Source: Brugia malayi (lineage: Eukaryota > Nematoda > Chromadorea > Rhabditida > Onchocercidae). From it: DNA of 64,000 nucleotides. Below are positions 30,989 through 43,254 of the stretch, one piece after another (position 1 is the stretch's first letter; each line of letters begins with the position of its first letter). The notes under the pieces are model-generated. The model saw only the letters and a program-made list of their open reading frames with translations. It ran no database searches and was not told where the DNA came from. Both the position numbers and the translations under genes were made by a program. Where the stretch lies: positions 6,437,001 through 6,501,000 of the forward strand of contig NW_025062476.1 in assembly GCF_000002995.4 (NCBI RefSeq), read 5' to 3'.

Positions 30989-31705
30989 TTATCGAACTCT
31001 CCCAAACAATACTCCCTACAAAAAAATTGCCAAACTCTCTGAAGTCTGAAAACATTAAATAATATGAAATCAAGAATCAAAAAATCCATTTCCCACATAG
31101 TTCTAAAAAATCTGTAGAGGCACAATTAACATTTGTTAAGAGTGTTTGAGCGGCAGGATAAATTCCAGAAGATTGTGTCACTGATAATCGACCGGAATCC
31201 ATAATAATTTTTTTGCCAAACATTTCAAGACTAAAACTAGAAAAAACAAACAACTGACATGCAAGTTCTACTTTGCTCCATTCTCCCTTCCTCATTCCCA
31301 ACGCCAAAATGGAAAACGCAACCCCTGAAGCTGAAAAAAAAATGGCTTTTCCCCACTGAAAGTATATAAGCATAAACTTCTCCAATAAAAATCCATCTAC
31401 AAAAAAGCCATAATTTATTACATTTTATTTCTTATTTAATAGAGACAAAATAATGTGAAAATAGAAAAGGACATTTGGGAAATACCGTACAATGGGGGAC
31501 AAAGCAGTGGAAGTTAATCACAGAGCTTTGAAACATTTATTCAAGACCTAAACTGCAATAAAATTATGCAAATGAGATAATGAAGCAATAGAATCCAACA
31601 GCTGTAAATTATATTTTAAATAAAATAAATTGACAAAAAGCTTACGTTTTACCATTAATCTTCTCAAAGATACGGTAAAAGTCAATTTAAAACTATAGTG
31701 ACAAA
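30989..31705. other. Intergenic between PIGW copy B and B3GALT6
   Basis: Apart from a 102-codon minus-strand open frame at 31077-31385 (listed separately), nothing was recognised. Confidence 0.4.
31077..31385 (-). CDS. Possible small hydrophobic protein, unrecognised
   Basis: An unspliced open frame of 102 codons with mixed, non-repetitive composition. It has one clear hydrophobic segment (AIFFSASGVAFSILALG, residues about 14-30) and a second weaker one before a polar tail. The frame contains several acceptor-like CAG/TAG sites, so it could also be exons plus introns of an unseen gene, or chance. It lies between PIGW copy B and B3GALT6 on their strand. I do not recognise a family. Confidence 0.25.
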   Translation of the reverse strand: MEKFMLIYFQWGKAIFFSASGVAFSILALGMRKGEWSKVELACQLFVFSSFSLEMFGKKIIMDSGRLSVTQSSGIYPAAQTLLTNVNCASTDFLELCGKWIF

Positions 31706-33740
31706 TTATGGTATATCAGAGTCATTTTGCCGACTGCAGCACATACTTGGTGGAACTGACCAATCATATACATAAGATGGATGAATGCGATACTCCTTTT
31801 CACAAAGCTTACCAGTATTTACAATTGAAGCATATAATTTCTGAAAATGAATAAGTTCGATTAAATCAATTTCAAATACAAAAACACCCAATAAATGATT
31901 TACATTTCTTTTACTGAGCAACATAATTTTGCGTTTCTTTAGCAAATTTTTGGGCAACGAGTTCAAAACATTTTAGCTTTATCATAAAATCTGAAATAAA
32001 TTTTGGAGAAATCCGCTTTATTCGACATATAAATTCAAAAGAGCAACGTTTAAAGATTCCGGTGTTTGCTTATGAGTAACAATGTATTGATTATTGCATC
32101 CTCTGGAACGAAATTCAGTATCGAAACGAGGATCATGAACATAGCGAACAGAAAGGCCCGCCAGCCAAGCGCCTACTGACACATCTTCATTCCTGAACAC
32201 TGATATTTCAAATACTTATTTTTCACATCCACTTTTCAGTATACTCCTACACTTATGCGATTATTTTTTTTATTAAAAATTTTACTAAATTCTTATAGAA
32301 ATTTTTACCTCAAAAACTAAAATTCAATAGAATTTTATTATTTCAGACAAAAATTTACTTGTAAAATTTCAATAAATCTTTGTTTCGCACGAGGAAATCG
32401 ACCAACTTGTAAGATAATACATAACCTCCTCCAAGCTATAAGAAATTTTATAAGATGTATTTTTTTCCAAGTGTATTTTCCTTAAAATGCATTTTCCAAG
32501 AATTAGAAATTTGCAAACAATTATAGTATAGTGATTTCCCTTTAAATAATAAAATACCTGATAAGGGACATAACGATCACATAAAATCCAATCTCTTTCA
32601 GCCCACTGCCCCCTTCGTTTTGGCCTTGCTCTTCCATCCAAGAAACCCCAGTATAAATTAGGATCAGCAATATCCTTTAATGCTTTCAAAAATGCTCCTA
32701 AGCGTACAAACGAATCAGAATCCACCTTTAAGAAGACATAAACTTTAGCCAGTTCGATGTTAAAAAGAAATTAAAAACAAAGAAAAGTTAAGAATCATAA
32801 AATTGGCGTATAAAGAACGTAAGTTAAAAATTACAAACCAAACATTAAAGAATAATTAAGATCGGTTGCTAGAAATGTATTTTTTAATATTACATTAACA
32901 CAATAAGTTAAATCAATTATTGACACCTCAGTTCATAGTAAGACCGACATGAACTCGAACAATTAAAAAAAAGATAACCTTTAATAAAAATTCGAATTTA
33001 TACATATTATGTATAGCTTGCATAGAGAGTAAAGACTTTTTCGTCAAATTTTGGTAAGTATCCGTAAGATCCTCTAGAAAAATCAGATCGTTAAACAAAT
33101 TATTTTCTTCCTTGAGACGTTCCTTGAAAATCAAACTGAGATTTTCTATCCCAATCGGGAAAGCATAACGAAAAGTTGCTTTACCTGAAAAATGTAAAGT
33201 AAAGTATTGATTTTTGATATTAACTTCTGATTTGTCATATTACTTATGAGACTAAAGAAATTCTGCATTGAATTATTTTTAAACCACCTTTTGAAGATAA
33301 TTTCAGCCAAGTATTACGAATAACAGTACGCAAAACGGCATCACCTGCAGATGACATGATCACAATCGCCAAATATGTCGAAGGCAAATCTGAAACGCCT
33401 TCTACACCTTAAAATCATTAATTAACTGAGTAAATGTATACTGCATAAATGTTGCTCTCTACAAAAGAAACTGAAAGTACAGTAAGTCTTCCCTTTTCTT
33501 TTAATGCTAAAAAAATGAAAAACATTTAACAATTACGCTTTGACATAAAGACAGGAACTCACCTTGCTGCTTATGCATATCCGATGAAGCAAGATTGCGC
33601 GGTCTGCCGGATGTAAATTGCTCTCCACAAATGCACGTTAACGAAAGCGTGATAGTACAAATGATGCAAATTAAGCAACCGCAAAAAAGTATTAATATTC
33701 GTGCAGGTATGAAAGATCGGCTGGCCATCCTTATTTCCAC
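31706..33740 (-). CDS. B3GALT6: Beta-1,3-galactosyltransferase 6 (galactosyltransferase II, SQV-2 type)
   Basis: Adds the second galactose of the GAG-protein linkage tetrasaccharide in the Golgi, so it is needed for heparan and chondroitin sulfate. It is a type II membrane protein: a short cytosolic [14 protein letters not shown] is followed by a hydrophobic anchor [18 protein letters not shown]. Exons then give [20 protein letters not shown]...RNTWL, the DXD-type metal site [10 protein letters not shown] (about 32720), [38 protein letters not shown] with [18 protein letters not shown] (about 32130), and the C-terminal [13 protein letters not shown] before the stop at 31706. Block order and motif wording match the human enzyme closely. 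The exon with the DSD motif begins at 32725 after an AAG, not CAG, acceptor, which is needed to join EFLLK to VDSDSF. Confidence 0.96.
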
Positions 33741-34930
33741 ATACCACCATTCCGATAGAATGAATATCCAGAATGTTTATTAATACAATTCAGTGCTTTC
33801 CGAAATCTGTGATAATCAATTCAATCCTCACCACAGACATAAATAAGAGAATCATTTTTTTCGATGAGAATAAGTTACCAGGTCTTGTCCCATAGTACTC
33901 CAATGATATATAAACCACAATAAATCACAAAATGCTCTATACCAAAATCAATACTCGAAGACTGAGATATTTATTGGTGAAACTACAGATCCTTGTCAGT
34001 CAATCATATTCAAGTAACTCAAGCAATTTGAGAACTTACTCACTTGAATTTTCCACTGTATCCACTAAACTAAGCTTCCGTACAGCTTTTCGCTGCGCTT
34101 ATGTCTATAACATTCGAAACGTGTAATTCCTACCTATAAAGAAAGCAAAGCAGTATTTAATTACTATAAGCAATCGTAGCATGAAGAGATACACGCGGAG
34201 AAATGCCATCACCGAACGAATGAAAGACCATCATTGAAATCGAAACTGGATGTTTACTATAATCACTATAAAATAACCAAGATGGCAGAATATTCACAAA
34301 GATCTTGGTGGCTAATATTTACAAAATCTAAGAATATAAATACATTTGTGATATAAAAGCCTTTAAAAAACTAGCCGAAATTTGATGTGAACTCTTTATT
34401 TAAATCATAAATGATGATAATGTACAAATGAACAATCAATAAATCAATCAGTCAGTCAACTGATTTCATTAGCGTGAGTCGATGAATAATGACCGATAAC
34501 AGCAAAGTAATGGACTCTTTTCAAGGGGATAAGGAACTTGAAGAATAATGAAAACCAAAGCATCCAGAAAAAATTTTCAAGAAAATTATGACAAAATTAC
34601 TAGAATAGTTAGAAGTGGATCTGGATGAGAAAAGGGATCAATGTCAAAAATGCGAATACTCGTTACTTCCAAAATAAAAATTACCAAAAGAACTTGCAAA
34701 AATCAGAAACTAAACAATAATTTCATGAAAAATTATTCCATTATAAAAAGAAAAACAGGAGAATAAAATGGAAAAAAATTTAGCTTTTTCTGTGCTTGCC
34801 TCCCACTTTTCATAAAGTTCAAGATATACCAAATGTTAATAGCCATAAGTTTTTACGTCTAAACTGACGAGAAATTACAATAAAAAATTTACGTATTAAA
34901 TGATATCAGGTTCCAATAAGAAATACGAAA
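33741..34930. other. Intergenic between B3GALT6 and the first UBE2J2-type gene
   Basis: B3GALT6 5' flank and E2 3' flank. No exon, RNA gene or repeat was recognised. Confidence 0.45.
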
Positions 34931-36299
34931 TCAGTTCTCCTCTTGAGCAGATAATATGACAAATCTAACTGCAAACGCAATTAACACCACGCCTGCAAGC
35001 ACCACAAGATTATACGTCAAGGTAGCGTACTCGCCCTCTTCACCAGACCTTAAAAAACTGCCATTTATAATAATCAATAAATGACAAAAACAGGTTTCTA
35101 TAGATTCTTTAAAAAAAAATATCTGAAACTCAGGAAAACACATTTTATCTTCTGAAATTTTTCATTATGCATCATACGTACATCTCTCAGTTATGATCAG
35201 GATAAAGACCTTCTCTGTGATGCAGTTTCATCTATTACGTTCTCTTCCGATAACAGTTTATTTCGTTCTTCGGCTAATTCTTCTCGTATTTGCTTAGCCA
35301 AATCACCAAATAGTTCGCAGAAAATTCGATCCTGCAATAATAAGACTGTATAACACTTTAAAAAAGGAAACAATAATTTAAAAGAAAAATATAAATATTA
35401 AAGCTAATAATAAATAATGAAAATGACAGCTAACCTTTAGGTTGAATTCTCTAGACTTCCTAGCAAGAATACGCTTCTCTGCATCGCTTGAGGTTATACT
35501 CCCTAGAGTTGGAGCTGTATCATTCATAAAAGAAAGTAAACCCGTTATGATAGTTGAAACCTGAAATATTTGTTTGGACAGAAAGATCTTCTAACAAAAT
35601 AGTATACTAATAAATTTTAGAGAGAAAATTCCGGCATAATATGCTTTAAAAACGAACCGTCCAAGCAGGATTCCAAGTATCTGGATGGAAATCAGAGATC
35701 GAAAGACACAGTCTTGTATTTGTTTGGAAACGTCCAGAAGGCGTTAGCATAAATATTGATGGTGGCTTGAATGGGAAGTCAGGCGGGAAGATAAGTTTGC
35801 CGTGATAGAACCCACCTATAAATTAATATAAAACGCAATCCGCTGTTAGAGTTCAAAAAAAAAAAAAAAAAAAAAATGATTCTACGCTTGTTGGTTTCCA
35901 AGTATTTTGAAAATGTCAGAAACTACGACACATTAAAAATTTGATGATTTTCTCATTAAAACCCGAAGATATTGTCCCAGTTGATTGAACGACATGTAAA
36001 GACACAAATACGAGGAAAAACCTTCATAAGGTGTCTGAGGTGCTCCTTTTATCACATAATGCCACTCCAGAATATTGGAATGAAGAGGAGCTGCCATCAC
36101 AAAAGGTACCGGGTCCTGAAACTTACTAACTTGCAATGTCACTAACAGGATACACGCGATTAATACAGAACAATATAAAACTAAAATAATATTTGTTAGA
36201 CTTAAAAATTCCATTTGATTTGATAAAAGGATAAACCTTCATCAACTTTGCATAGTCCTTCTTCAGTCTTGAAACTGCAGTGACCGATGGACCGCCCAT
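34931..36299 (-). CDS. UBE2J2: Membrane-anchored ubiquitin-conjugating enzyme E2 J2 (ERAD type)
   Basis: Tail-anchored E2 of the ER involved in ER-associated degradation. Six exons give about 226 residues. The start is at 36299 ([20 protein letters not shown], exon 1 ends 36237), followed by [40 protein letters not shown], and the active site [20 protein letters not shown]. The catalytic cysteine is at about residue 89 and the HPN of ordinary E2s is absent, as in the J class. Next come [11 protein letters not shown], a charged linker, and a single C-terminal TM segment [19 protein letters not shown] before the short lumenal end. The last exon starts at 35048 after an AAG acceptor; phase and length fit exactly (118 nt). 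It is followed upstream by a second, divergent J2-type gene. Confidence 0.95.
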
Positions 36300-38424
36300 G
36301 GTACCAGCGCTCTGACTGAAAATTTCTCGGGGCCCTATAATCTATTCTTCATTTTGAGAGAAATTCGGCTTCGCTTCCATGTGTTCACTTTCTTTTCCCA
36401 AGTTTAAGCCTTGGTGGAGAGAATGCAAGACTCACACAGCACAGAAAACACTATGAAATACGAAGAGAGGGAAGACAAGAATATGGTAAATATACGTTAT
36501 CACGGACACGTCATTGCTTATTCAAGGCTATTCGTTCTATTCGAAATCACTTTTTGACTTATAATAAAAACACACAGTAAAGTGATCCGAATTCGAAGTA
36601 ACCCATATCTAACAGTGTGTAAGTAATACTCATTACATGAACCCTTATAATACATTATTACTACAAATGATCTTACCAACAACGAGTACTTGCCGTACCT
36701 TTATAAACAATGGATGCAACATCCATCGCATATCTCTTATTAATTAGACAATTTAAGTGGCAAATTAAAGATTCATTTTTAAATTTTCAGTAGAGTTATG
36801 CAAATCCAAGCAAAGCACTGAGAAAAGGGGTAACTCCAAAAAAATTTCAAACCCGGCCTATCAAACATTTTATTAATATAATCTATCTAAACCTAACGCC
36901 ATATTTCTTCTAATTTTTAAATTTAAGACATAAACACACGAGATACCACCTCTGCTTTATTCATTTACAATTTGCACTACAGTAAATGCAAACTTAAACC
37001 TAACTGTGACATGACACGAACACGTTTCTCCACCGTCGGTAGGACGAAATTAAAGCAAACTGAAAGCGAAAATGGATGATGCTATGAGGGAAGGAGACCA
37101 GGGAAAAGGATGAAACTGCACACTGATATTTTGAAGGCCTATACCATCACATTGTATTTTATATTCACTTGAAATTCATACTTTATTAACAATGAACAAC
37201 AAAATTCAACAAAAAAAGAGATATTTGGTGTTGTTGACTCAAAATTATTTGAAAGACTAACAATAGAATAACAAATGCCCTGAGATTAAAGATGTAATCA
37301 CTGAATGAGAAGTATGAAAGCATAAAAAATGACAATAATTTATGGTATATTACAATAATAATGAAGCTTTTGAAACAATAAACAAGGCAAGGATAAGTTA
37401 TAAACAATATTCTTATAACCAGCTTCCTTGCATGCTGCTCAATGATATAGCAAATAGTTTATGTGAAGTATTGGTTATCAATATGTCCGTCTGTTATCAA
37501 CCACAAGAGCAAAATATAGCTTGAGATCTATCACGGGTCACAGAATTAGTAAAAACTGTATTGCAGTAGGAAGCCATCACAGTGTCCATCTTAAGTTCAG
37601 TGATACTGTATAAGCAATCAATTCTTAGTATGCTGCTAGGTGTAAAGTGCTTTCAACCAGGAGATAAGATGAACCTAAGTAGCGAATTGCATAATCTAAA
37701 GAAGAAAAAAATAACAGAGTGAAAGACAAATAACAAAGCGCAAATAAAGTAAAAAGATTTATATCGGTTTAAAAAACTGAAAAAGTAATGTTAACCAAAA
37801 ATTATTTCTAGATGACTATCCCGAATATGTTTAACCTCTTTAAAAGAATGCAGTGTATAATGCTTTAAAAAAAATTATAGTCTGGAGATAAATTATATAA
37901 GAATATTGTGAAATTAACTTAACAAATGGACCACAGAATTCGCTTAGAGCTACTAAAAAAGAAAAAAAAAATATAAGGGTGTAAGAAACAAAGGAAAGGA
38001 ACGAATGAGCGACTGATCTTTTCAGGCAAAAAAAAATATCAAAGTTCACAATGTAAGTATGTATAACAGCGAACATTTTCTGGAGTGGAATAATCAGTCT
38101 ATTAGCTGGAGAAAAAATTGAAACAAAGGGTAGGTAATCCTAAAACGTCAATAAACTGTAAACTATATAAAATAAGAGTAAGCATCAAAATAATGCAATT
38201 AAAAAGTTCGATTCCAATAAGAAAAAGTCTCCAACACTTCAAATTTAATTTTGGAAAAGTGCTGACAATAAAAGCATACTTTAGTAACGAACATTCTCTG
38301 AAAATGGAACAATCCATCTATTTATTGGAAAAAAACAAATAGAAAGCATTTGTTCGGTCTTTATTTTCAAAAATTTTTAACCTTACTTCTTCTGCACCAT
38401 CTTGTTCAAAGAACCTCTTTTGAA
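36300..38424. other. Intergenic between the two UBE2J2-type genes
   Basis: About 2.1 kb of AT-rich sequence. Open frames of up to about 78 codons lack splice or family support. No RNA gene was recognised. Confidence 0.45.
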
Positions 38425-40088
38425 CTAGAATTTCCATGTCAAAAGGTTGTGAAATGTCTCACTGTCAGATTCAGAAAAACTTGACAATTCACTTTCTTCC
38501 TCGTCATCTGTCTCAACAGCAGTATTTGTTCGATCTTTATTTTCTGGATCCTCTGAACCAAAAGGTTTTTCACCAAATGTCTTCATGAAATTTTTGTTCT
38601 GAAAAGATAGCGCATAAAAAGCTAATGAAGCTCTACCTCGGAAAAGTTAATCTAGATTACATATGTTTCTTGGGCTACTCAGTGTGATGCATCTGCAGAA
38701 GATAAGATCAAATATCAGCATGCAAGAAGATGCTAGCAGTATTTCTTGAAAAAAAAAAAATAATAATAAGCTAGACTAAACAGCGAATGAATTTCTAACC
38801 TGGCATAAGTTTCACAATTTCTCACTTTCATAAAACATGAGAAATAGGTCAGAATTTCTGCATTACAAGTAGTAGAGAAAATTTAAAAAAAAAAAAACAC
38901 TTCAAAATCTGGAGAAAAAACAATGGACAACTGTTCGGGCAGAAACTTTAGAGCGGTTAAAACGCACTGTTTTATTGTACAACATCGACTGCTTTGCAAA
39001 GACACGTTTTTGTTCCGCTGAGCTTCCTATTGCGCCTATAATGAATCATCTGAATTCACGGAAACATATCGTATTTTCCACGTATAACTTATATTTTATT
39101 TTTTTATAATAATCGATAACAATTCTACTAATATAATATAAACACAAAATGAATAAAAACAAGATTAACAGTTCTAAACAAGGGATAATTTACAGTTATA
39201 AAAACCATTAAGAGATACTGATCAGTAAGAGAAAAATGAATAATGAGTGAGGGAGTGGAACAATAATCAACTAAACAGCAGAATATTAAATGTAGTTACG
39301 TACCCATACCCATTCCTTTCTCGTCGAACATCATAAAGTGGGCGAAACAATGTAGGAATGTTCCAACAGTCCATGACGGATCCCAATTTGTAGGATGAAA
39401 TGCCGAAATAGAAACACAGATTCGTTCACCAGGCACAAATCTAAATATCAAGCACTCATTATTGAGAGTTTCTATATCTAGCTAAGAAAACTACACATTC
39501 AACAAAATTAAAAAGAAAGAGATATTATAAACATTAAAGACAAACAATGCAATTCACTTAAAAAAAGTAATAGTTGAATTACCGTCCATTCGGCGTGTAC
39601 ATAAGAACATGCGGAGGGATATATGGAAAATTCTTACTGAATTCCAACTCGCCGTAATACACACCACCTAAAAAGACCTAATATTTTCAGTATGAAAGTT
39701 GTAATGGAACATACTTTAATAAAGGAGTAGACTAAATCTTTCTAAACTTAATAGTCCCTTGACATGAGACAATCCTACACAATGTGAAATACAAAGCGTT
39801 TCGTTCACCACAAATAGAAACCGAAGTGCACCAACCGATAGATTAGTGCATATTAGCATTAGCAAATGAATCTTACAAAAGAGAACAATTCGTAATTAGG
39901 TGAGAACTTCAGCATAAAGAAATACCATCAAATGGAGTATCTTTCGCGCCACGAATAACGTAGCCCCATAACAATAAACTTTCATTCAATGGCTTTGCAA
40001 TGATTCCTGGAACCGGATCTTTCTTCAGCTCCGAATATTCGTTTAACAGGCGGATGTATGCCACTTCGTCTGTAGAACGATATGCCAT
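38425..40088 (-). CDS. UBE2J2-class E2 without a membrane anchor, acidic tail
   Basis: A second E2 of the J2 class. The start at 40088 (MAYRSTDEVAYIRLLNEYSE) leads to LKKDPVPGIIAKPLNESLLL with WGYVIRGAKDTPFDG. GGVYYGELEFSKNFPYIPPH follows, and then the active-site block GERICVSISAFHPTNWDPSW, with Cys in the position of the UBE2J2 catalytic residue, and TVGTFLHCF. An exon near 38942-39044 gives QKRVFAKQSMLYNK. The last exon (to 38425) is a polar, strongly acidic tail (DDEEESELSSFSESDSETF) ending LLTWKF, with no hydrophobic segment. Known worms carry more than one UBE2J2-like gene (C. elegans ubc-15 and ubc-26, from memory), so this is probably the ubc-26-like paralogue. Activity is inferred only from the conserved Cys block. 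Confidence 0.88.
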
Positions 40089-40999
40089 TTCCGCAAAATA
40101 TAACTGAAAACTATTAAGAATTTATTTTTTACATGTTTATTCACTTTTATATCATATATGTTCACATTTTTAATTATCAAATTTCAAAACTTTCCGAAGC
40201 TGGGAAATCTCAACAATTCATAAGGAAATCTAAAAACCGGGTATCTGCCACTTCAACACAGAACAATCGAACAAATATCACCTCACTTCCTTCACCTCTT
40301 CTCCTTACCTTAGTAATAATACTGCTAATCTAGTCTTTTTAATCATAACCACACCACTCAACCTATTTGTATCATCCCATTGAAAAGTATTTTAATCTAT
40401 AGTGCAGTAAACCATTGAAAACTATTTAACCGTACATGTGATGAATTAAAACCTAGCACCAACACAAAATTTTGTAGATAATTTATGATGCAATTAATAC
40501 GACAAAAGATGAATTGTAGCAGAAATGTTTGGATGAAAAGTAGAAATTAGAATAAAACTAGTACTTCAACAGCAAAGCGTATGTTTTATTAAAATATTTT
40601 TTCGGTTACTTCTTTACTGTACTGACGCACACCACCTAATTGTAGTAAATCACAACTTTTTCAAAAGAGATTACCAATTAAATAAATTGAGAAAAAAATC
40701 GACCAAAAGTCCTGTAAAAACCACAGTTGAAAAAAACTACTCGATGCAAAAACTGCAATGCAAGATCTACATACACAGTGCATGATATAAGATTCAAATC
40801 GTAGCAGTGCCTACCAGAAAAGATATTGGCCATGAAACAAACATTCAAAACTAATTCTATCACAGAATATCCCTCACTGGTAAATTCCTAACTCGGAATC
40901 GAAGCATAACTTATAATTATGTTCAATTATATACAGATCTATATATGTTTTTGCACAAAATCAATAAGTGATGAGAAAAGAGATCTATCACAAGCATGA
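40089..40999. other. Intergenic between the E2 gene and NECAP
   Basis: E2 5' flank and NECAP 3' flank; nothing recognised. Confidence 0.45.
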
Positions 41000-42389
41000 T
41001 TAAGGTTTGAATTCCGCTTTCGTGCCTGGAATATTGCGTGAACGCTGAGTAATAGGAGACGAAGCTGAAGGTGGTGGAGGTAATAATGGAAAGCTTCCAG
41101 AATTGTTGCTTGCATTTGGTAATAATGCCTTCGACTGTTGAGAATTTGTTGATGTCTTTTTCTACAAACATATTTTTGAAAACCTATTATTCAAAATATT
41201 ATTTACAAATACAATGAATAGCTGCTGAAATCCTTGGAAGTTGCAAACCAAGTCAATTTGCTACTATTTGCATTTTGAAAATGAGTATCGTAACTTCACA
41301 ATTTTGTGAGAATGATGATATGGGTTACAGTGTCAGTACTGTCCCGAGAAATCTGCTGAATAATACCAATATGGGAAAAGAGTTTACTCCAATTCATACT
41401 TATTTTGGAAAAATCACACCTACCCCAAAATTTATAGTTATAGTTTGTCCTTTTTTGAAACCAAGATCCAACTTTGGTCCCTCGTTCATTTGTTCTTTAC
41501 AGAATTCTGCGTTTCTTTCAATGTATTTGAAATGTCCTTGTAGCGCAACATTCAAATCAAATGAATCACTCCTGTCAGCAAATCCCAAACCTAGAAAAAT
41601 GACAGGCGACAAAACACCTCGAACAATTCATGCACAATTCATACAAATCATGTCTAGCAGATATTCTTCCGATGTTTAGCTTCCTCCAACATTAAATTTT
41701 AAATTAACTCTAATAAATAATGATGCATATACAAGCGTTTGTGCAAAGAACGAACCAATAAAAGCTGTTTGACTGTTGTCATTTTTTAATCGAACTACGA
41801 AATACCGTGAAGAGTCGAGGACAGGCTCGATACTGAGACCTGGGTACTCATCTACTGGACATTTCGCAAACAACTGCCCAGACACTTTATCTTCTAATCG
41901 TAATTCCAACTTATTGCCAATAGCTACCAATCGCATACGTCCTCTCCAATCTGGTTCATCTAGCTTCCAATCTGCGGCTCTATAAACTTATATGTCTAGG
42001 AATATATGTATATATCTATACAAGCGTTTAGAATCAAGTCTACCACTAACAAGAATGATATTTCTGTAAGTACTTTTAACATAGTATGTGGACCGATCGT
42101 AACTAAATACTCCTCCTTCAAAAGTCTTTTTCTCACATCTATCCACCCTTACATTCTTATGGAGCACAGAGCAAATATAGTAGTAATTACCTGAAGCAAA
42201 AATTGCCTAGCTAAACGGGTTCTAGTTGACAGCAACTACAGTAATTATAATGGCATTAAACGAGGGGGGATACAGTAGTAAGGCTGGAAAAAAACCTTAC
42301 TTATATCCTCGGTTATTGGTAAGAGGTGGTATGCGATAAACGAAAACTTCAGGCTTCACCAGACAAACGCTTTCATATTCTTCAGCCAT
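41000..42389 (-). CDS. NECAP1: NECAP, adaptin-ear-binding coat-associated protein
   Basis: Endocytic accessory protein that binds AP2 and regulates clathrin-coated vesicle formation. Four exons (42301-42389, 41756-41979, 41424-41590, 41000-41161) give 213 residues in perfect phase. The protein begins [20 protein letters not shown], then [70 protein letters not shown], and [15 protein letters not shown]. This is the NECAP PH-like (PHear) domain over residues 1 to about 160. The tail is Ser/Pro-rich with LLPPPPSAS and no recognisable C-terminal WXXF AP2 motif. Human NECAP1 and NECAP2 cannot be told apart as orthologue, so the symbol stands for the family. Confidence 0.96.
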
Positions 42390-43254
42390 TGACAACAAGT
42401 TATACAAAGTAATCTAAATAAGGCTGAAAAAATTCAGTTTAGCTTAATTTCTATAAACAGTAATATAGACAAATGAAATTCATTGGAGCAATTATAACGA
42501 TGATCAAGAACTGTGGATGTGACCAAAAACTTCTTTCGAGATGTGAGAAGTGAAACACCGAATTTGCAGACCCGAATGTTCGGTGAGCACAACAGTACCA
42601 GTAAAAGCATCTTTCTTTCTTTAGTCTTCATTTTTTCTCACCAACGGTTAATATTGTTGACTAGCATTTTTTTATTCTTTTCTTTTGCTAGAAAAACAAT
42701 TTTCCTAAAGAGATTCCAGAACTGTAATCTGAACATGTGGTAAGCCGTACGGATGACATGTTCAACCGTAATATTATAAATAATAAAATGTTTTATAACA
42801 TAACGATAACTAGACAGTAAAGACGTAAGTCAAAATTTAGTATTGAAAAAGTTGCTGAAAGAAGAATAAGAATGCAAGAAGTTGACTAAGTCGAGGCACA
42901 GAAGGACACAACTGCTGAAGCGCTGCTGTCGACCCAACTTAGACCACCAGTATTCCCTGACCTTTGCCCTATGTCGACATAGCTGATTCGCGGCCGGTCG
43001 TATTGAGCTACCACCTCTAATGAAATCGCTGAAATCAGCACAACCAATATAAAACCGTCATTTTGGGGGATATGTTCATTTCTCGGTGGATAACAGGCGT
43101 CGATGGTTTTCATGTGTCCCGATATTGATGTGTTTGTAATAAGACTCGTAATTCTTAGTTTCCTTGGAATTCATTTGAAAAAATTTTACTCAACTTTCTG
43201 AAGCAAATGAATTACAGACAAGAATATGATGAATATTTATTCTAGGACGAATAA
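42390..43254. other. Divergent upstream region of NECAP and EXOSC5
   Basis: Promoter space of two divergent genes. A minus-strand open frame at 42886-43113 (75 codons) has a hydrophobic start but no supporting structure. An acceptor-like TTCTAG ends at 43245, 9 nt before the EXOSC5 ATG. Confidence 0.45.
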
